A stretch of 64,000 bases of DNA from Halolamina pelagica. GTDB taxonomy: Archaea; Halobacteriota; Halobacteria; Halobacteriales; Haloferacaceae. The notes under the pieces are model-generated. The model had not been told where the DNA came from and searched no databases. It worked only from the letters and a program-made list of their open reading frames with translations. The stretch spans positions 1-64,000 of the forward strand of contig NZ_FOXI01000002.1 of the NCBI RefSeq assembly GCF_900115675.1. The letters are read 5' to 3'. Position 1 is the first letter of the stretch. Every line of letters starts with the position of its first letter. Made by a program: the position numbers and the translations under genes. Positions 41,671 to 50,579 of this stretch are shown piece after piece.

Positions 41671-42746
41671 CAACCACAGATATCTCAGACGCCGACCTCC
41701 GTGATCGCCTCCGCGCCGTCGACGACCCGGCGCTCGATACAGACATCGTCACTGCCGGACTCGTCAACGAGATCACCGTCAACGACGGAACCGCCGCCAT
41801 CGAGCTCGCACTCGGTGCGCCGCACGCTCCGGACGAGTCCGCCATCGCGGAGCGCGTCCGTGAGGTTGCCGACGAAGCGGGGATCGACGTCGAGCTCTCG
41901 GCGAACGTGCCGCTGTTCGATTCCGCCGAGTCGTCGGTTCTGCCCGGCGTCAAGAACGTGATTGCCGTCGCCTCCGGAAAGGGCGGCGTCGGCAAAAGCA
42001 CCGTCGCCGTCAACCTCGCCGCCGGCCTCGCCGATCGCGGGGCGAACGTCGGGCTGTTCGACGCTGACGTGTACGGGCCGAACGTCCCGCAGATGCTCGG
42101 CACCGACACCGATCCCGACGTGAGGACCGTCGACGGCGAAGACCGAATCGAACCGCCCACCGCCCACGGGCTCAAGCTGATGAGCGTCGGACTGATGATC
42201 GAGGAGGACGACCCGGTCGTCTGGCGCGGTCCGGTCGCACAGGACACACTCACCGACCTGTTTGGCGACGTTTCGTGGGGAACGCTCGACTACCTCGTCG
42301 TGGATCTCCCGCCTGGGACTGGGGATGTCCAGCTGACGGTGCTACAGCACTTACCCGTCACGGGGACTGTCGTGGTCACGACACCGCAGTCCGTCGCCGT
42401 CGGCGACACCCGTCGGGGTATCGAGATGTTCGGTGAGTACCAGACCAACGTGTTGGGTGTCGTCGAAAACATGAGCGGCTTCGTCTGCCCTACTTGCGGA
42501 GACGCCCACGAGATCTTCGGTGAAGACGGTGGCCGATCGCTGGCCGGCGAAGTCGACGTCCCCTACCTCGGCTCGCTTCCGCTGGATCCAGCGGTTCGTG
42601 CCGGCGCCGACGACGGCGAGCCGATCGTTCGTCAGGACGACGCGAAGTCCGCGGAAGCATTCCAGGACTTAGCGGCGAGGGTCGCGAACAAAGTCGGCGT
42701 GCTGCGACGCCATCAACGCCAGACTACTACCGTCGGTGATAATTGA
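41667..42746 (+). CDS. Mrp/NBP35-family Fe-S carrier ATPase with MIP18 domain
   Basis: A P-loop ATPase that assembles or carries Fe-S clusters. Residues 1-85 form the MIP18/DUF59 domain (DPALDTDIVTAGLVNEITVND). The deviant Walker A is GKGGVGKST near residue 110, followed by GLFDADVYGPNVPQMLG, Walker B DYLVVDLPPGTGD, and the CPTC pair (GFVCPTCGDAHEIFG). In this operon it probably serves cluster-rich subunits. It overlaps the TorD gene by 4 bases. The TGA stop abuts the end of an IS-like element, so the element may have changed the last residues. Confidence 0.9.
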   Translation: MTTTDISDADLRDRLRAVDDPALDTDIVTAGLVNEITVNDGTAAIELALGAPHAPDESAIAERVREVADEAGIDVELSANVPLFDSAESSVLPGVKNVIAVASGKGGVGKSTVAVNLAAGLADRGANVGLFDADVYGPNVPQMLGTDTDPDVRTVDGEDRIEPPTAHGLKLMSVGLMIEEDDPVVWRGPVAQDTLTDLFGDVSWGTLDYLVVDLPPGTGDVQLTVLQHLPVTGTVVVTTPQSVAVGDTRRGIEMFGEYQTNVLGVVENMSGFVCPTCGDAHEIFGEDGGRSLAGEVDVPYLGSLPLDPAVRAGADDGEPIVRQDDAKSAEAFQDLAARVANKVGVLRRHQRQTTTVGDN

Positions 42747-43500
42747 CATCCTCCTCCGGCTAAAGCCGGATGAATCCCGAGCGTTGGGATATTAGGGTTT
42801 GCAGTCTCCCTGTTCTCTCGGTGTGAACCGTCCGCTCTCGCGGTCGAACAGGAAGACCCCGGGCTGTGCCAGACAGCCGTTACTCATATCCCTTGTCGGG
42901 GGACTCTGAGGTATCTTTCTCCGAATGTTCACCGCACCGTTCACGTCTGCGTTCATCGTCGTCTCGCACGACGAACAGACGTACAGACCACGTTCCACGC
43001 GGTTGCTGCCCCGAATCTGCCCGCAACACGAACACGTCTTCGACGTGTTCTCCTCATCAACACGGTCAACGAGGATGCCGTGTTCCTCGGCCTTGTATTC
43101 GAGGAGACGGGCGAATCGGTCGAACTCCCATCCGTGGAGTTTCTTGTTCCCCGACCCACCCCAGTTCCGCGAATCGCCGTTCTCATCCTCGCGGATGTCG
43201 CCAAGGTCGCCAACTGCGATCTTCTCCACACCTTCTTGGACACACCGCTCAACGATGTGTTCTGTAGCGTTCGTGGTCTTTCAACTCCGATTTCAGTTCG
43301 GATTCGGCGGGTATCTCACCGTCGCCGTCCCACCGTTGTTGGATGTAGTAGCGCCCGACGTTCCACAGTTTGGATGCAGAGAACCCACACTGGTCGAGAT
43401 CATCACGAACCTGCGAGTGGTTCGTGATGCGAGCGACGTAAGTGCGGGTCGTCTCCAGCATCGTTCTGTGTTTCATAATCAGTTATGAGTTGAAATCAAC
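42747..43500 (-). mobile_element. IS200/IS605-type (IS1341-like) TnpB-only element, decayed
   Basis: The element's right end carries TCCGGC-TAAA-GCCGGA (42755-42770), the conserved haloarchaeal hairpin next to the end, one base after the Mrp stop. It continues through the TnpB remnant to the left end near 43500. TnpA is absent. The right-end region downstream of tnpB is where the guide-like omega RNA of such elements comes from, but with TnpB broken this is unlikely to work. Confidence 0.6.
42792..43476 (-). pseudogene. tnpB: TnpB RNA-guided nuclease, internally deleted and frameshifted
   Basis: The N-terminal piece (43476-43249) reads TRTYVARITNHSQVRDDLDQCGFSASKLWNVGRYYIQQRWDGDGEIP, the usual TnpB start. 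The second piece (from about 43229) reads IREDENGDSRNWGGSGNKKLHGWEFDRFARLLEYKAEEHGI, then the zinc ribbon CSCCGQ ... CSSC and the RuvC-III Asp region MNADVNGAVNIRRK. About 200 residues, including RuvC-I and II, are missing between them, and the frames differ. The product cannot be active. Confidence 0.8.
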
Positions 43501-43547
43501 GACCGGGCGTTGAATATCCGGCTGGAGTGCCGTCGGTGGGGTGCCTG

Positions 43548-43745
43548 TCAGAGTGTCGGATTCATCTCGTGCCTAAAGGCGCGGATATTCTCCTCGCTCT
43601 TTATAATACCACGAATCCAACTGCCGACCCGAACCGGTGAATTGTCTTCATACCCGACGATGTGGTCCGTTCCCTGATGAATCAGTAGGAAAGAGCCGGT
43701 GAACTGGTTGCGGACGATACTCACGACTGTGTTGACCGATCTGAC
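43548..43745 (-). pseudogene. C-terminal fragment of an unidentified protein
   Basis: The minus frame ends SVNTVVSIVRNQFTGSFLLI ... GSWIRGIIKSEENIRAFRHEMNPTL with a clean stop and ordinary protein composition, but the upstream frame becomes arginine/serine-rich noise before any start. I do not recognise it. It is treated as gene debris behind the IS element. Confidence 0.3.
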
Positions 43746-44395
43746 CTGATCGCTACGCCGGGGTTCGGTGCCTGGCCGGTTCGCTTCGCCGGCGCACGGT
43801 GCGGCCTCGGCGACAAGGACCAAGGGTTGCTCGACCGGTACGGGATCGCGTGTGGCGCTCGAGTCCGCGAGGATGCTCGCGACCGCTGGCTCTCTCGGCA
43901 CGAATACGTCGACTGGTGGGTCGGAGTCAACGACACCACGATCCACGACATGCCCGAGAAGCCACAGTTCAGGGAGTTCTACAGCGACTGGTTCCTGCTC
44001 GACGCCGATCGCGACCCACGACCGGGCGCTCGAACTAGTGGAGGGCGGCCCCCGTGACCGGGCACGCGCAGTCGCGCTCGCGGAGCTCGATATCGACGCC
44101 GAGGCTGTCGCCCGCCGAAAGCGCCGGCTGGCGTGCATCGAGCGGCCTCGGCAGGCTCGGGATGCGCTTCCCGGCGTGTCGTCGGCGAGCCGCCGAAGGC
44201 TGTCACGCGGCGCCGGACACGAAGGACAGGCTGCTCGAACGCCACGCCCTCGCCGGCCTCGAAGCGATCTCCGAGGCGTCGCCCCGGCTCGTCCAACCGT
44301 ACCTCGAGGCGATCCGACGCCGCCGGCCGGCCGACTCGTCGACGACGGCGGCCATCACCAACACGATCGTCGAGCGGCAGGAGGCGACACGCTGA
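43746..44395 (+). pseudogene. frameshifted gene debris
   Basis: Protein-like runs occupy different frames: FAGARCGLGDKDQGLLDRYG to EYVDWWVGVNDTTIHDMPEK (frame of 43827), then HDRALELVEGGPRDRARAVALAELDIDAEAVARRKRRLACIER (frame of 43768), then DTKDRLLERHALAGLEAISE to ITNTIVERQEATR ending at 44395 (frame of 44054). A single ancestral gene with two or more frameshifts is likely. The family is not recognised. Confidence 0.4.
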
Positions 44396-44424
44396 TGACG
44401 GTGGGTTCGGACCGTACGCATTGC

Positions 44425-44814
44425 TCAGTCGTCGTACGCGTGGGTTTCGAGTGTCGCTAACTCGACCGAGTCGAGGACGGCCTCGTTGGTCGCTTCGAGC
44501 ACCACCGGCGGGACCGTCGTCTCCGGCAGCCGTTCCTGTCGCGTCGCCTCCAGGGCCTCGATCCAGCGACCGAGACAGAGACACCATCGATCCCCCGGCT
44601 CGAGCCCCGGGAACCCCATCGACGGGCGCGGGGTGACGAGGTCGTTCCCACGGCGCTTGCTGAACGTGAGGAACGCCTCGGTCATCACCGCACAGAGTTC
44701 GTGCCGGCCACGATCGCCCGGATGCGTGCCACAGCAGCCGTCGCGCTCGAAGCCGGTGGTCGGGTCGGTGCTGCAGGTCGCCAGTTCCCCGCCGCGGACG
44801 TTCCGTTCGGTCAT
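44425..44814 (-). CDS. DUF2237 family protein
   Basis: A 129-residue soluble protein from ATG 44814 (MTERNVRGGELATCSTDPTTGFERDGCCGTHPGDRGRHELCAVMTEAFL...). The pattern TGF-x-R-DGCC-x3-x2-D-x-G-x-H-x-VCA-x-MT, FL-x-FS, GNDL-x-TP and PGL-x-PGD-x-WCLC matches DUF2237, a family of unknown function with conserved cysteines. The longer open frame upstream is rejected because homology-like sequence begins at this Met. The gap 44815-45083 (269 bases) shows nothing I can support. Confidence 0.87.
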   Translation of the reverse strand: MTERNVRGGELATCSTDPTTGFERDGCCGTHPGDRGRHELCAVMTEAFLTFSKRRGNDLVTPRPSMGFPGLEPGDRWCLCLGRWIEALEATRQERLPETTVPPVVLEATNEAVLDSVELATLETHAYDD

Positions 44815-45083
44815 ACGCTCGGTCGCCGCCGCGGACGCAAAAAGACGGGTGGCTTGGCAGCCGCCTCCAACGCCTGCCCGAGGTCGTCGCCGGCTGAGTC
44901 TCCCGTTGGGAGCCTGTTCGCAGTCGACAAATAAGGATGACGCCGGTGGCTTCTCGTGGGCTCGCGAGAACGCAGGTGACCGCCAGTTACCGACCGCCCG
45001 GCCGGAGCCGTGGCTGCGCTGTTCGCACGTCAGTATACGAGAGCCGTGCCGAGCGAACTGCGGACGACCCAGGGAGTGCGCAC

Positions 45084-46295
45084 TCATCCCCGGAGCGACT
45101 CCACCGGCGGCTCCCACGCCGCGCGGTAGGCGGGGTAGAGTCCACCGACGAGCGCGATCAGCACCCCGAAGCCGAACGCGCCGAGGGCGACGAGCCCGTT
45201 GGTCGGCACGAACACCGCCGACAGGGGGAGCCGGGTGTGCAGCGCGATCCCGACGACGACGGCTGCACCGAGAACGCTCCCCAGCGCGCCGCCGCCGACG
45301 CCGAGCAGCGTCGCCTCCACGAGCAGCGTCCGCAACACCTCGTTGCGGTGGATCCCAACCGCTCGGAGCACCCCGATCTCGCCGCGGCGCTCGGAGACCG
45401 TCATCAGCATGACGTTGAAAATCGAGACGCCGGCGACGACCAGCGAGATGCCCGCCACCGCGAGCAGGAACCCGTTGAGCAGCGCGAAGAACTCCGTGAT
45501 CCGGGAGAGCACGCTCGTCAGCGAGAGCACCGACACCCGCTCCTCCCGGGTGTTCAGCCGCTCGCGGACGCCGTCGGCGATCGCCCGCGCGTCGTCGGCG
45601 GAGTTGGCCTGCACCACCACCTGCGAGTAGCTGTCGGCGACGAACTCCCCGGGCGGGAGCACGACCGCCGAGCCGGGTCGGATCGGCGAGAACGTCCCCT
45701 CGGAGTCGATGATGGCGACGACCCGGTAGCGGTTCCCCTCGATCTCGACGGTCGAGCCGACCCGTGCACCCAGCCCCTCCGCGAGTTCGTCGCCGACGAC
45801 GGCGCCCTGACGGAGGTACTCGGGGACGCCGTCGACGCCGAACAGGGCGGCGGGCTGGGTCGTCCCGTAGAGTTGGGCGAAGGACTGCCCGTCCGGCCCG
45901 GCGACGCTCGCCCCGCCGGACTTCAGCGGGACGACCGTCCCGCGGCCGGCGGCCGCCTGCCGGATTCCCCCGAGTTCGCGGGCACCGAGCCCGTCGCCGC
46001 CGTCGGCGGGGCTGACGATCACCTGATTGCCGAGCCCGCCGAGTTCGGCCAGCGCGGCGGTCTGGAGGGCGGTCCCCAACATCCCCAGCGTGACGACGGC
46101 GAACACGCCGATGACGATGCCGAGCGTCGCCAGGCCAGCTCGCAGTCGCTGTCGGGAGAGGTTCCGGAGCGCGAGCGATGCGGCCGGGAACCGCCGGGCC
46201 AGCCGGTCTCCGAGGGCGGGATCGGCCGCCGCTGTCGGCTCGGTCTCCGGGACGCGGACGCCGGGATCGTCCCCCGACTGGTCGGTCTCAGTCAT
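45084..46295 (-). CDS. MacB/FtsX-like ABC transporter permease
   Basis: A 403-residue permease with one N-terminal helix (LATLGIVIGVFAVVTLGMLG), a large extracytoplasmic MacB-like domain (about 75-270), and three C-terminal helices of the FtsX domain (LLAVAGISLVVAGVSIFNVMLMTVSERRGEIGVLRAVGIHRNEVLRTLLVEA). Its start overlaps the stop of the ATPase gene by 8 bases. Such systems act by mechanotransmission or export of lipids, lipoproteins or antimicrobials rather than import. Confidence 0.9.
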   Translation of the reverse strand: MTETDQSGDDPGVRVPETEPTAAADPALGDRLARRFPAASLALRNLSRQRLRAGLATLGIVIGVFAVVTLGMLGTALQTAALAELGGLGNQVIVSPADGGDGLGARELGGIRQAAAGRGTVVPLKSGGASVAGPDGQSFAQLYGTTQPAALFGVDGVPEYLRQGAVVGDELAEGLGARVGSTVEIEGNRYRVVAIIDSEGTFSPIRPGSAVVLPPGEFVADSYSQVVVQANSADDARAIADGVRERLNTREERVSVLSLTSVLSRITEFFALLNGFLLAVAGISLVVAGVSIFNVMLMTVSERRGEIGVLRAVGIHRNEVLRTLLVEATLLGVGGGALGSVLGAAVVVGIALHTRLPLSAVFVPTNGLVALGAFGFGVLIALVGGLYPAYRAAWEPPVESLRG

Positions 46296-47007
46296 GGAGC
46301 TTCCCGTCGATCAGTTCGACGGTGCGGTCGGCGTACTCCCCGACGAGTTCGTCGTGGGTGACCGCGACCACGCCGACGCCGCCGTCGGCGATAGTGTTGA
46401 TCTCGCCCAGTACGGCCTCGCCGGTGTCCCGGTCGAGGTTCCCGGTCGGCTCGTCGGCGAGCAACACGTCGGGCTCGTTGATCAGCGAGCGGGCGATCGC
46501 GACGCGCTGTTTCTGCCCGCCCGAGAGCTCGTCGGGCGTGTGTCGTAGCCGATCGCCGAGCCCGACCCGCGTGAGCAGGTCGACCGCGCGGTCGGTGTAG
46601 TCGGCGTCGAGAAAGCGCGTCGGCAGCCGGACGTTCTCGACGGCCGACAGCGTCGGGATCAGGTGGAAGTCCTGGAAGACGAAGCCAACGCGCTCGCGGC
46701 GCACGTCGGTCCGCTCGGCCGCCGAGAGGCCGGCTACCGGCTCGCCGAGCAGTTCGACGCTACCGGTTGTCGGGTCGTCGAGCAGCCCGAGCATGTTCAG
46801 CATCGTCGATTTCCCCGAACCCGAGGGGCCCATGACCGCCGTGACCTCGCCGCGTTCGACGGTGAAACTCACGTCCTCGAGTGCGGTGACGGTGCCGCCG
46901 CCCCCGGCGTACTGTTTGGTGACGCCGTCGAGCCTGAGCGGAGGTGGATCGCCGTCGGGTGCCGTGGCGTGGGCTGCCCCGCCTGCGGCCTCGCGGTCGC
47001 CGCTCAT
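46288..47007 (-). CDS. LolD/MacB-type ABC transporter ATP-binding protein
   Basis: A 239-residue ATPase: Walker A GPSGSGKST near residue 55, Q loop FQDFHLIPTLSAVENV, signature LSGGQKQRVAIARSLI, Walker B DVLLADEPTGNLD, and H-loop AVTHDELVGEYADR. The motif forms match the LolD/MacB group. It stands between the permease and the surface protein in a three-gene operon with overlapping ends. Confidence 0.93.
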   Translation of the reverse strand: MSGDREAAGGAAHATAPDGDPPPLRLDGVTKQYAGGGGTVTALEDVSFTVERGEVTAVMGPSGSGKSTMLNMLGLLDDPTTGSVELLGEPVAGLSAAERTDVRRERVGFVFQDFHLIPTLSAVENVRLPTRFLDADYTDRAVDLLTRVGLGDRLRHTPDELSGGQKQRVAIARSLINEPDVLLADEPTGNLDRDTGEAVLGEINTIADGGVGVVAVTHDELVGEYADRTVELIDGKLHD

Positions 47008-48578
47008 CGGTACCGCCTGGCGCTGAAGACGATCAGCGGGACGGTGACCACCACTCCGAGGGCGACGCCGACGACGGTCCCGCCGAGCCCGCCGAGGAGG
47101 CCGCTCCCGTTCCGGCCGGTGTCAGCCGGCAGCACCACGTCGACGGTCGTCGTCCGGCGCTCCCCGGCGGTCGTGTAGGTGACCTCGACGGGGACGCTCG
47201 TCGCGTTCGCGGCGTCGACCCGCGCGGTCAGTTCGAACGGTGCGAACTCGCTGGGGCCGACGGTGCCGAGGAACTGGTCCCGGCTGGGATACGCCGGGGC
47301 GACGTACTCGCTCTCGGCGACCCCGAGGACGACACCGCTCACTTCGCCGTCGCCGACGTTGCCGAGGTTGCCCGACAGCCGCAGCCGGTCGCCGTCGAGG
47401 CTGACGTTCAACCCCGTGACCGACACCGCGCCCGTCTCCCGGTCGAGCGCGTACTGTCGGGTCACCTCGCGCTTCTCGGCGTCGAGTTCGTAGCTGACCG
47501 CGAACTCGACTGACGCGGCCCCGATACCCGAGAGATCGACTGTCACGCTCTCGGCGTCACCGGGGGCGATAGCGTCGGCGAGGGCGATCCGACCCAGTTC
47601 CGCCGCCGCGCTTCCGTTGGGGAGTCGGGGGACGAGCACCGCGTTCTCGATCGGCGCGTTGCCGAAGTTCGTCACCGTCACGCTCACCGCACCCGCCTGC
47701 TGCCCGCCGTCGTCGCTCCCGCTGTCGGACTGGAGCGTGTTGCCGCCGCCGAGCGCGCCCGCGAGGCCGGCGATCCCGCCGGCGCCACCGCCGTCAGCCG
47801 CCGCCGCGCCATCGGCGCTTGCCCGCTCGACGCGGACGCCCACGTCGTCGGACAGTGTCGCGACGTCGACGGAGCGCTCCCAGCGCTCCGTCACCTGCGT
47901 CCCGACGGCGGTCGTATACGTGACTTCGACCGCGAGGTCGCGCTCGCCGTCGGTGTCGGCCCGGAGGCTGAAGTTCAGCGTCTCGCTCCCCCCGGCGGCG
48001 AGGGTGGGGATCGTCCGCCGGGTCCGGTCGCCGTCGACGCCTGCGACGGCGACGGAGATGTTCCGGAGGGCGGCAGTGGTGGGGTTCGCGACTGTCACGC
48101 TGGCAGCGGAGTCGACGCCGGCGACGAGCCCGTCGAGGTCGGTCTCGACCTGTGGCGCGCCGGACTCGACGACGACCGACAGCGGCCGGCGGACGGTCGT
48201 GCGCTCGTCGTCGGCGTCGGAGACGGTCGCGAGAACGGTGAGGTTCCGCGCGCCCGGATCGGGGAAGCGGACGGTCACGGGGACCGAGAGCGTCTCACCG
48301 GGCGAGAGCGAGCCGAGATCCGTCGCCGTGCCGAGGCTCTCGCCGTCGCCATCAACGATCTCGACGCGTTCGAGTGTCGCTGCGGAGGCGCTGCCGGCCG
48401 AGAGCCGGACCGTCGCGGAGACGGTCGTCGGGGCGCCAGCCGTGGGCGTCCCCGACGAGACGGTCGCATCGGTGATCGTCACACGGTTGTCGGGGATCGT
48501 CCCGGCGGTCAGTCCGGGCATCCCGGCGAGCACGAGGAGGATGGCCATCACGAGGGCGGCGCCGCGGGCACGAGCCAT
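47004..48578 (-). CDS. CARDB-like secreted protein of the ABC operon, C-terminally anchored
   Basis: A 524-residue protein with a Sec signal (MARARGAALVMAILLVLAGMPGLTAG), three or more beta-sandwich repeats of the CARDB/COG1361 type (PTTVSATVRLSAGSASAATLERVEI ... SLSPGETLSVPVTV; TVANPTTAALRNISVAVAG; VTVTNFGNAPIENAVLVP), a Gly/Ala-rich loop, and a C-terminal helix (GTVVGVALGVVVTVPLIVFSARRYR). It is first in the operon with the ATPase and permease, the common haloarchaeal trio. Its partner role is unproven; it may extend the MacB-like machine outside the cell. Confidence 0.83.
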   Translation of the reverse strand: MARARGAALVMAILLVLAGMPGLTAGTIPDNRVTITDATVSSGTPTAGAPTTVSATVRLSAGSASAATLERVEIVDGDGESLGTATDLGSLSPGETLSVPVTVRFPDPGARNLTVLATVSDADDERTTVRRPLSVVVESGAPQVETDLDGLVAGVDSAASVTVANPTTAALRNISVAVAGVDGDRTRRTIPTLAAGGSETLNFSLRADTDGERDLAVEVTYTTAVGTQVTERWERSVDVATLSDDVGVRVERASADGAAAADGGGAGGIAGLAGALGGGNTLQSDSGSDDGGQQAGAVSVTVTNFGNAPIENAVLVPRLPNGSAAAELGRIALADAIAPGDAESVTVDLSGIGAASVEFAVSYELDAEKREVTRQYALDRETGAVSVTGLNVSLDGDRLRLSGNLGNVGDGEVSGVVLGVAESEYVAPAYPSRDQFLGTVGPSEFAPFELTARVDAANATSVPVEVTYTTAGERRTTTVDVVLPADTGRNGSGLLGGLGGTVVGVALGVVVTVPLIVFSARRYR

Positions 48579-48964
48579 TGATTACCCCGAGTAGGGGATG
48601 GAGGCTTATGAGTTCTTCCCGCGCGTGCGCGAATACTTGGAAAGAAAATTCTCCGACTAATCGGCGGAGAACGCTCGCATCAAGCGATCCGCCAGTGGGG
48701 GAACCGAGTTGCTGATAGCGTCGGCGCCGCCGACGGCCGAGCCGTCTCGGGTCGCGGTTGGCGAGAAATAGATTGAGGTCGATGCGGAGAGCGGTTCTAC
48801 ACTGTGATTGACACAGAGGACATAGTGAGAATACGACTCAGAAAGGCAGTACAGACCAGTTAGAAGGTCACTGTCCGTTCGTGACGCACTCCCGACAGGT
48901 AAATCGTCGTTCCCGGTTTCCATCCTCGTCGCGTCCTCTACTTGTAGGATTCTTCACGACCGCA
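48579..48964. other. gene-poor spacer with possible coding debris
   Basis: This AT-richer 386-base stretch holds no convincing gene. Minus-strand fragments ending ADAISNSVPPLADRLMRAFSAD (about 48657-48740) and NRERRFTCRECVTNGQ (about 48868-48920) have protein-like composition but no starts or signals, and may be remnants. Confidence 0.35.
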
Positions 48965-49660
48965 TCACAAGATACTAGATGCGGACCCTTTCGTCCCCGG
49001 GAGAGACAGAAGACTGTCAAGAGACTTGATGTGATGCGTCGCGGAATATTGTTCACTCTCGTTGGCGTCGGCGATCAGTACGGAGTCGATCCCGGCAGCA
49101 GTTGCACCAGCGACATCAGTTTCTGGTGAATCACCGACGTGTATCGTGGACGGGGGGGTTGCGTTGAGCGATTGCATCGCTCGTTCGAACGGTTCTGGGT
49201 CAGGTTTCGGCGGGACTTCGTGACTCGCAACGATGATTTCATCAACCCACTGTGTGAGGTTCACAGCGTCGATTTTCTGCTGTTGCGCATCCGGGGCTCC
49301 GTTGGTCACAATACCGATTCGGTACTCTCGACTGAGTTCGCTCAACACGTCCTCTACAGCGGGGAGTAACTCAATTCGCGTCTGATCACGCTCCTTACTG
49401 AACGCGTCCGCAACAGCTCGGCCCCGGTGTCGTTCGTACCCGTTCGCCGCAGCGAGTGCTGCGAAACATTCGGACCGAAGTTCATCCATCGAATCACACT
49501 TCTCCGCGAACTCGTCGTAGCGAGCATAATACTCCTCAACCGAGAATAGTGGTTCGCTCCCTATCGTATCGAACGCCACCTGTAACACGTCTCCGGGGGA
49601 TCTCTCGTACTCCACTAACGTATTATCGAGGTCAAAGAGGACCGCCTCGATCTGCGTCAT
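48965..49660 (-). CDS. HAD-superfamily hydrolase
   Basis: A 231-residue hydrolase with catalytic motif I EAVLFDLDNTLVEYER (DxDNT), motif II in GIVTNGAPDAQQQK, motif III lysine in PPKPDPEPFERAM, and motif IV HVGDSPETDVAGATAAGI. A helical cap lies between motifs I and II, as in subfamily I phosphatases and haloacid dehalogenases. The substrate is unknown. ATG 49660 is preferred; an in-frame GTG 12 bases upstream is possible. Codon use is less GC-biased than in neighbours. Confidence 0.88.
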   Translation of the reverse strand: MTQIEAVLFDLDNTLVEYERSPGDVLQVAFDTIGSEPLFSVEEYYARYDEFAEKCDSMDELRSECFAALAAANGYERHRGRAVADAFSKERDQTRIELLPAVEDVLSELSREYRIGIVTNGAPDAQQQKIDAVNLTQWVDEIIVASHEVPPKPDPEPFERAMQSLNATPPSTIHVGDSPETDVAGATAAGIDSVLIADANESEQYSATHHIKSLDSLLSLPGTKGSASSIL

Positions 49661-49672
49661 ACTGTCATTCAC

Positions 49673-50132
49673 TGGATGAGTCTATTTGAACCCTGTTGTA
49701 TTGGGACTGAACACGGCATTATTCATCGTTTGGAGAGCGCGAATCACTGATGTGGAGCAAGAAGTATCTCTAATACGTTACAGCGAGCGAGGCCTGCGCG
49801 AAGGTCGTTCTTATCGTCAGGGCAGCCTATAACTGAAAATAAAACTACAAATAGCGGATCAATTATTCCCATTGTTACTCTGGTCTGTGTTTATCAGCCT
49901 CCGGTAAAGTTTTCCAACGACGTATACGCCCTCTGAACCTGGTTCCAGTCCCTTATACAGTGATCCCGCTACGTATCACATCCATATGGCCGGTATTCGG
50001 TACCCCCTACCTGACCCCTTTTGGAAATATACCTCCACGGAGGGTTCGCAACCTAACCGCAGCGGCTGTTTTACCGGAGATCGTGTCTGTCCAATAGAGT
50101 TGCAGCAGAACCGAAAATATCGAGACGGACGC
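49673..50132. other. AT-rich intergenic region
   Basis: A 460-base stretch of clearly lower GC than the rest of the window. No ORF, tRNA or hairpin of note could be supported. Its composition and position between a HAD gene and a broken regulator suggest acquired or decaying DNA. Confidence 0.35.
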
Positions 50133-50535
50133 TAGCTGTCACTCGTACTGTCGTACATTTCTTCGAACTCCTGTTCGCCCCGGACGAGTTCGTCGACGCC
50201 GTCGGTAAGCGTTACTTCGCCGTACACGGTTGCCCGGTAGTACGTGTCGAGGCCGTCCCGTCCCCGTTCGGTCCGTTGGCGCTTTTCGATCAGGCCGAGG
50301 TCGACGAGTTCGTGGAGGTGGTCGTGGAGGGTGCTGTCGTCGACGTCTATCGCAGCTTCCAGCTCTGCGGACTCGTTTCGCCAGTGTGGACGAGCCGGTA
50401 GAGGATTCCGTACCGAGTCCGGTGGCCGACGGCGGCGTACATAGCCAAGTACTCGTCGAGGCTGAGGACACTATCCGGTGGGAGGAGGTCCTCTGGGAGG
50501 TCGCCGCCGACCGAATGGGTCGGATTGGTCGCCAT
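50133..50535 (-). pseudogene. winged-helix transcription regulator, frameshifted
   Basis: From ATG 50535 the frame reads MATNPTHSVGGDLPEDLLPPDSVLSLDEYLAMYAAVGHRTRYGILYRLVHTGETS, the first helices of a haloarchaeal ArsR-like wHTH. It then runs into a stop, while the homology continues one frame away as AELEAAIDVDDSTLHDHLHELVDLGLIEKR to QEFEEMYDSTSDS, ending at 50133. One base is missing near 50370-50380. The joined product would be about 134 residues. A sequencing error is possible. Confidence 0.65.
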
Positions 50536-50579
50536 CGTGTGAGACGATACGGGTGAGAGACTCTTAGATGTCCTCAAGC

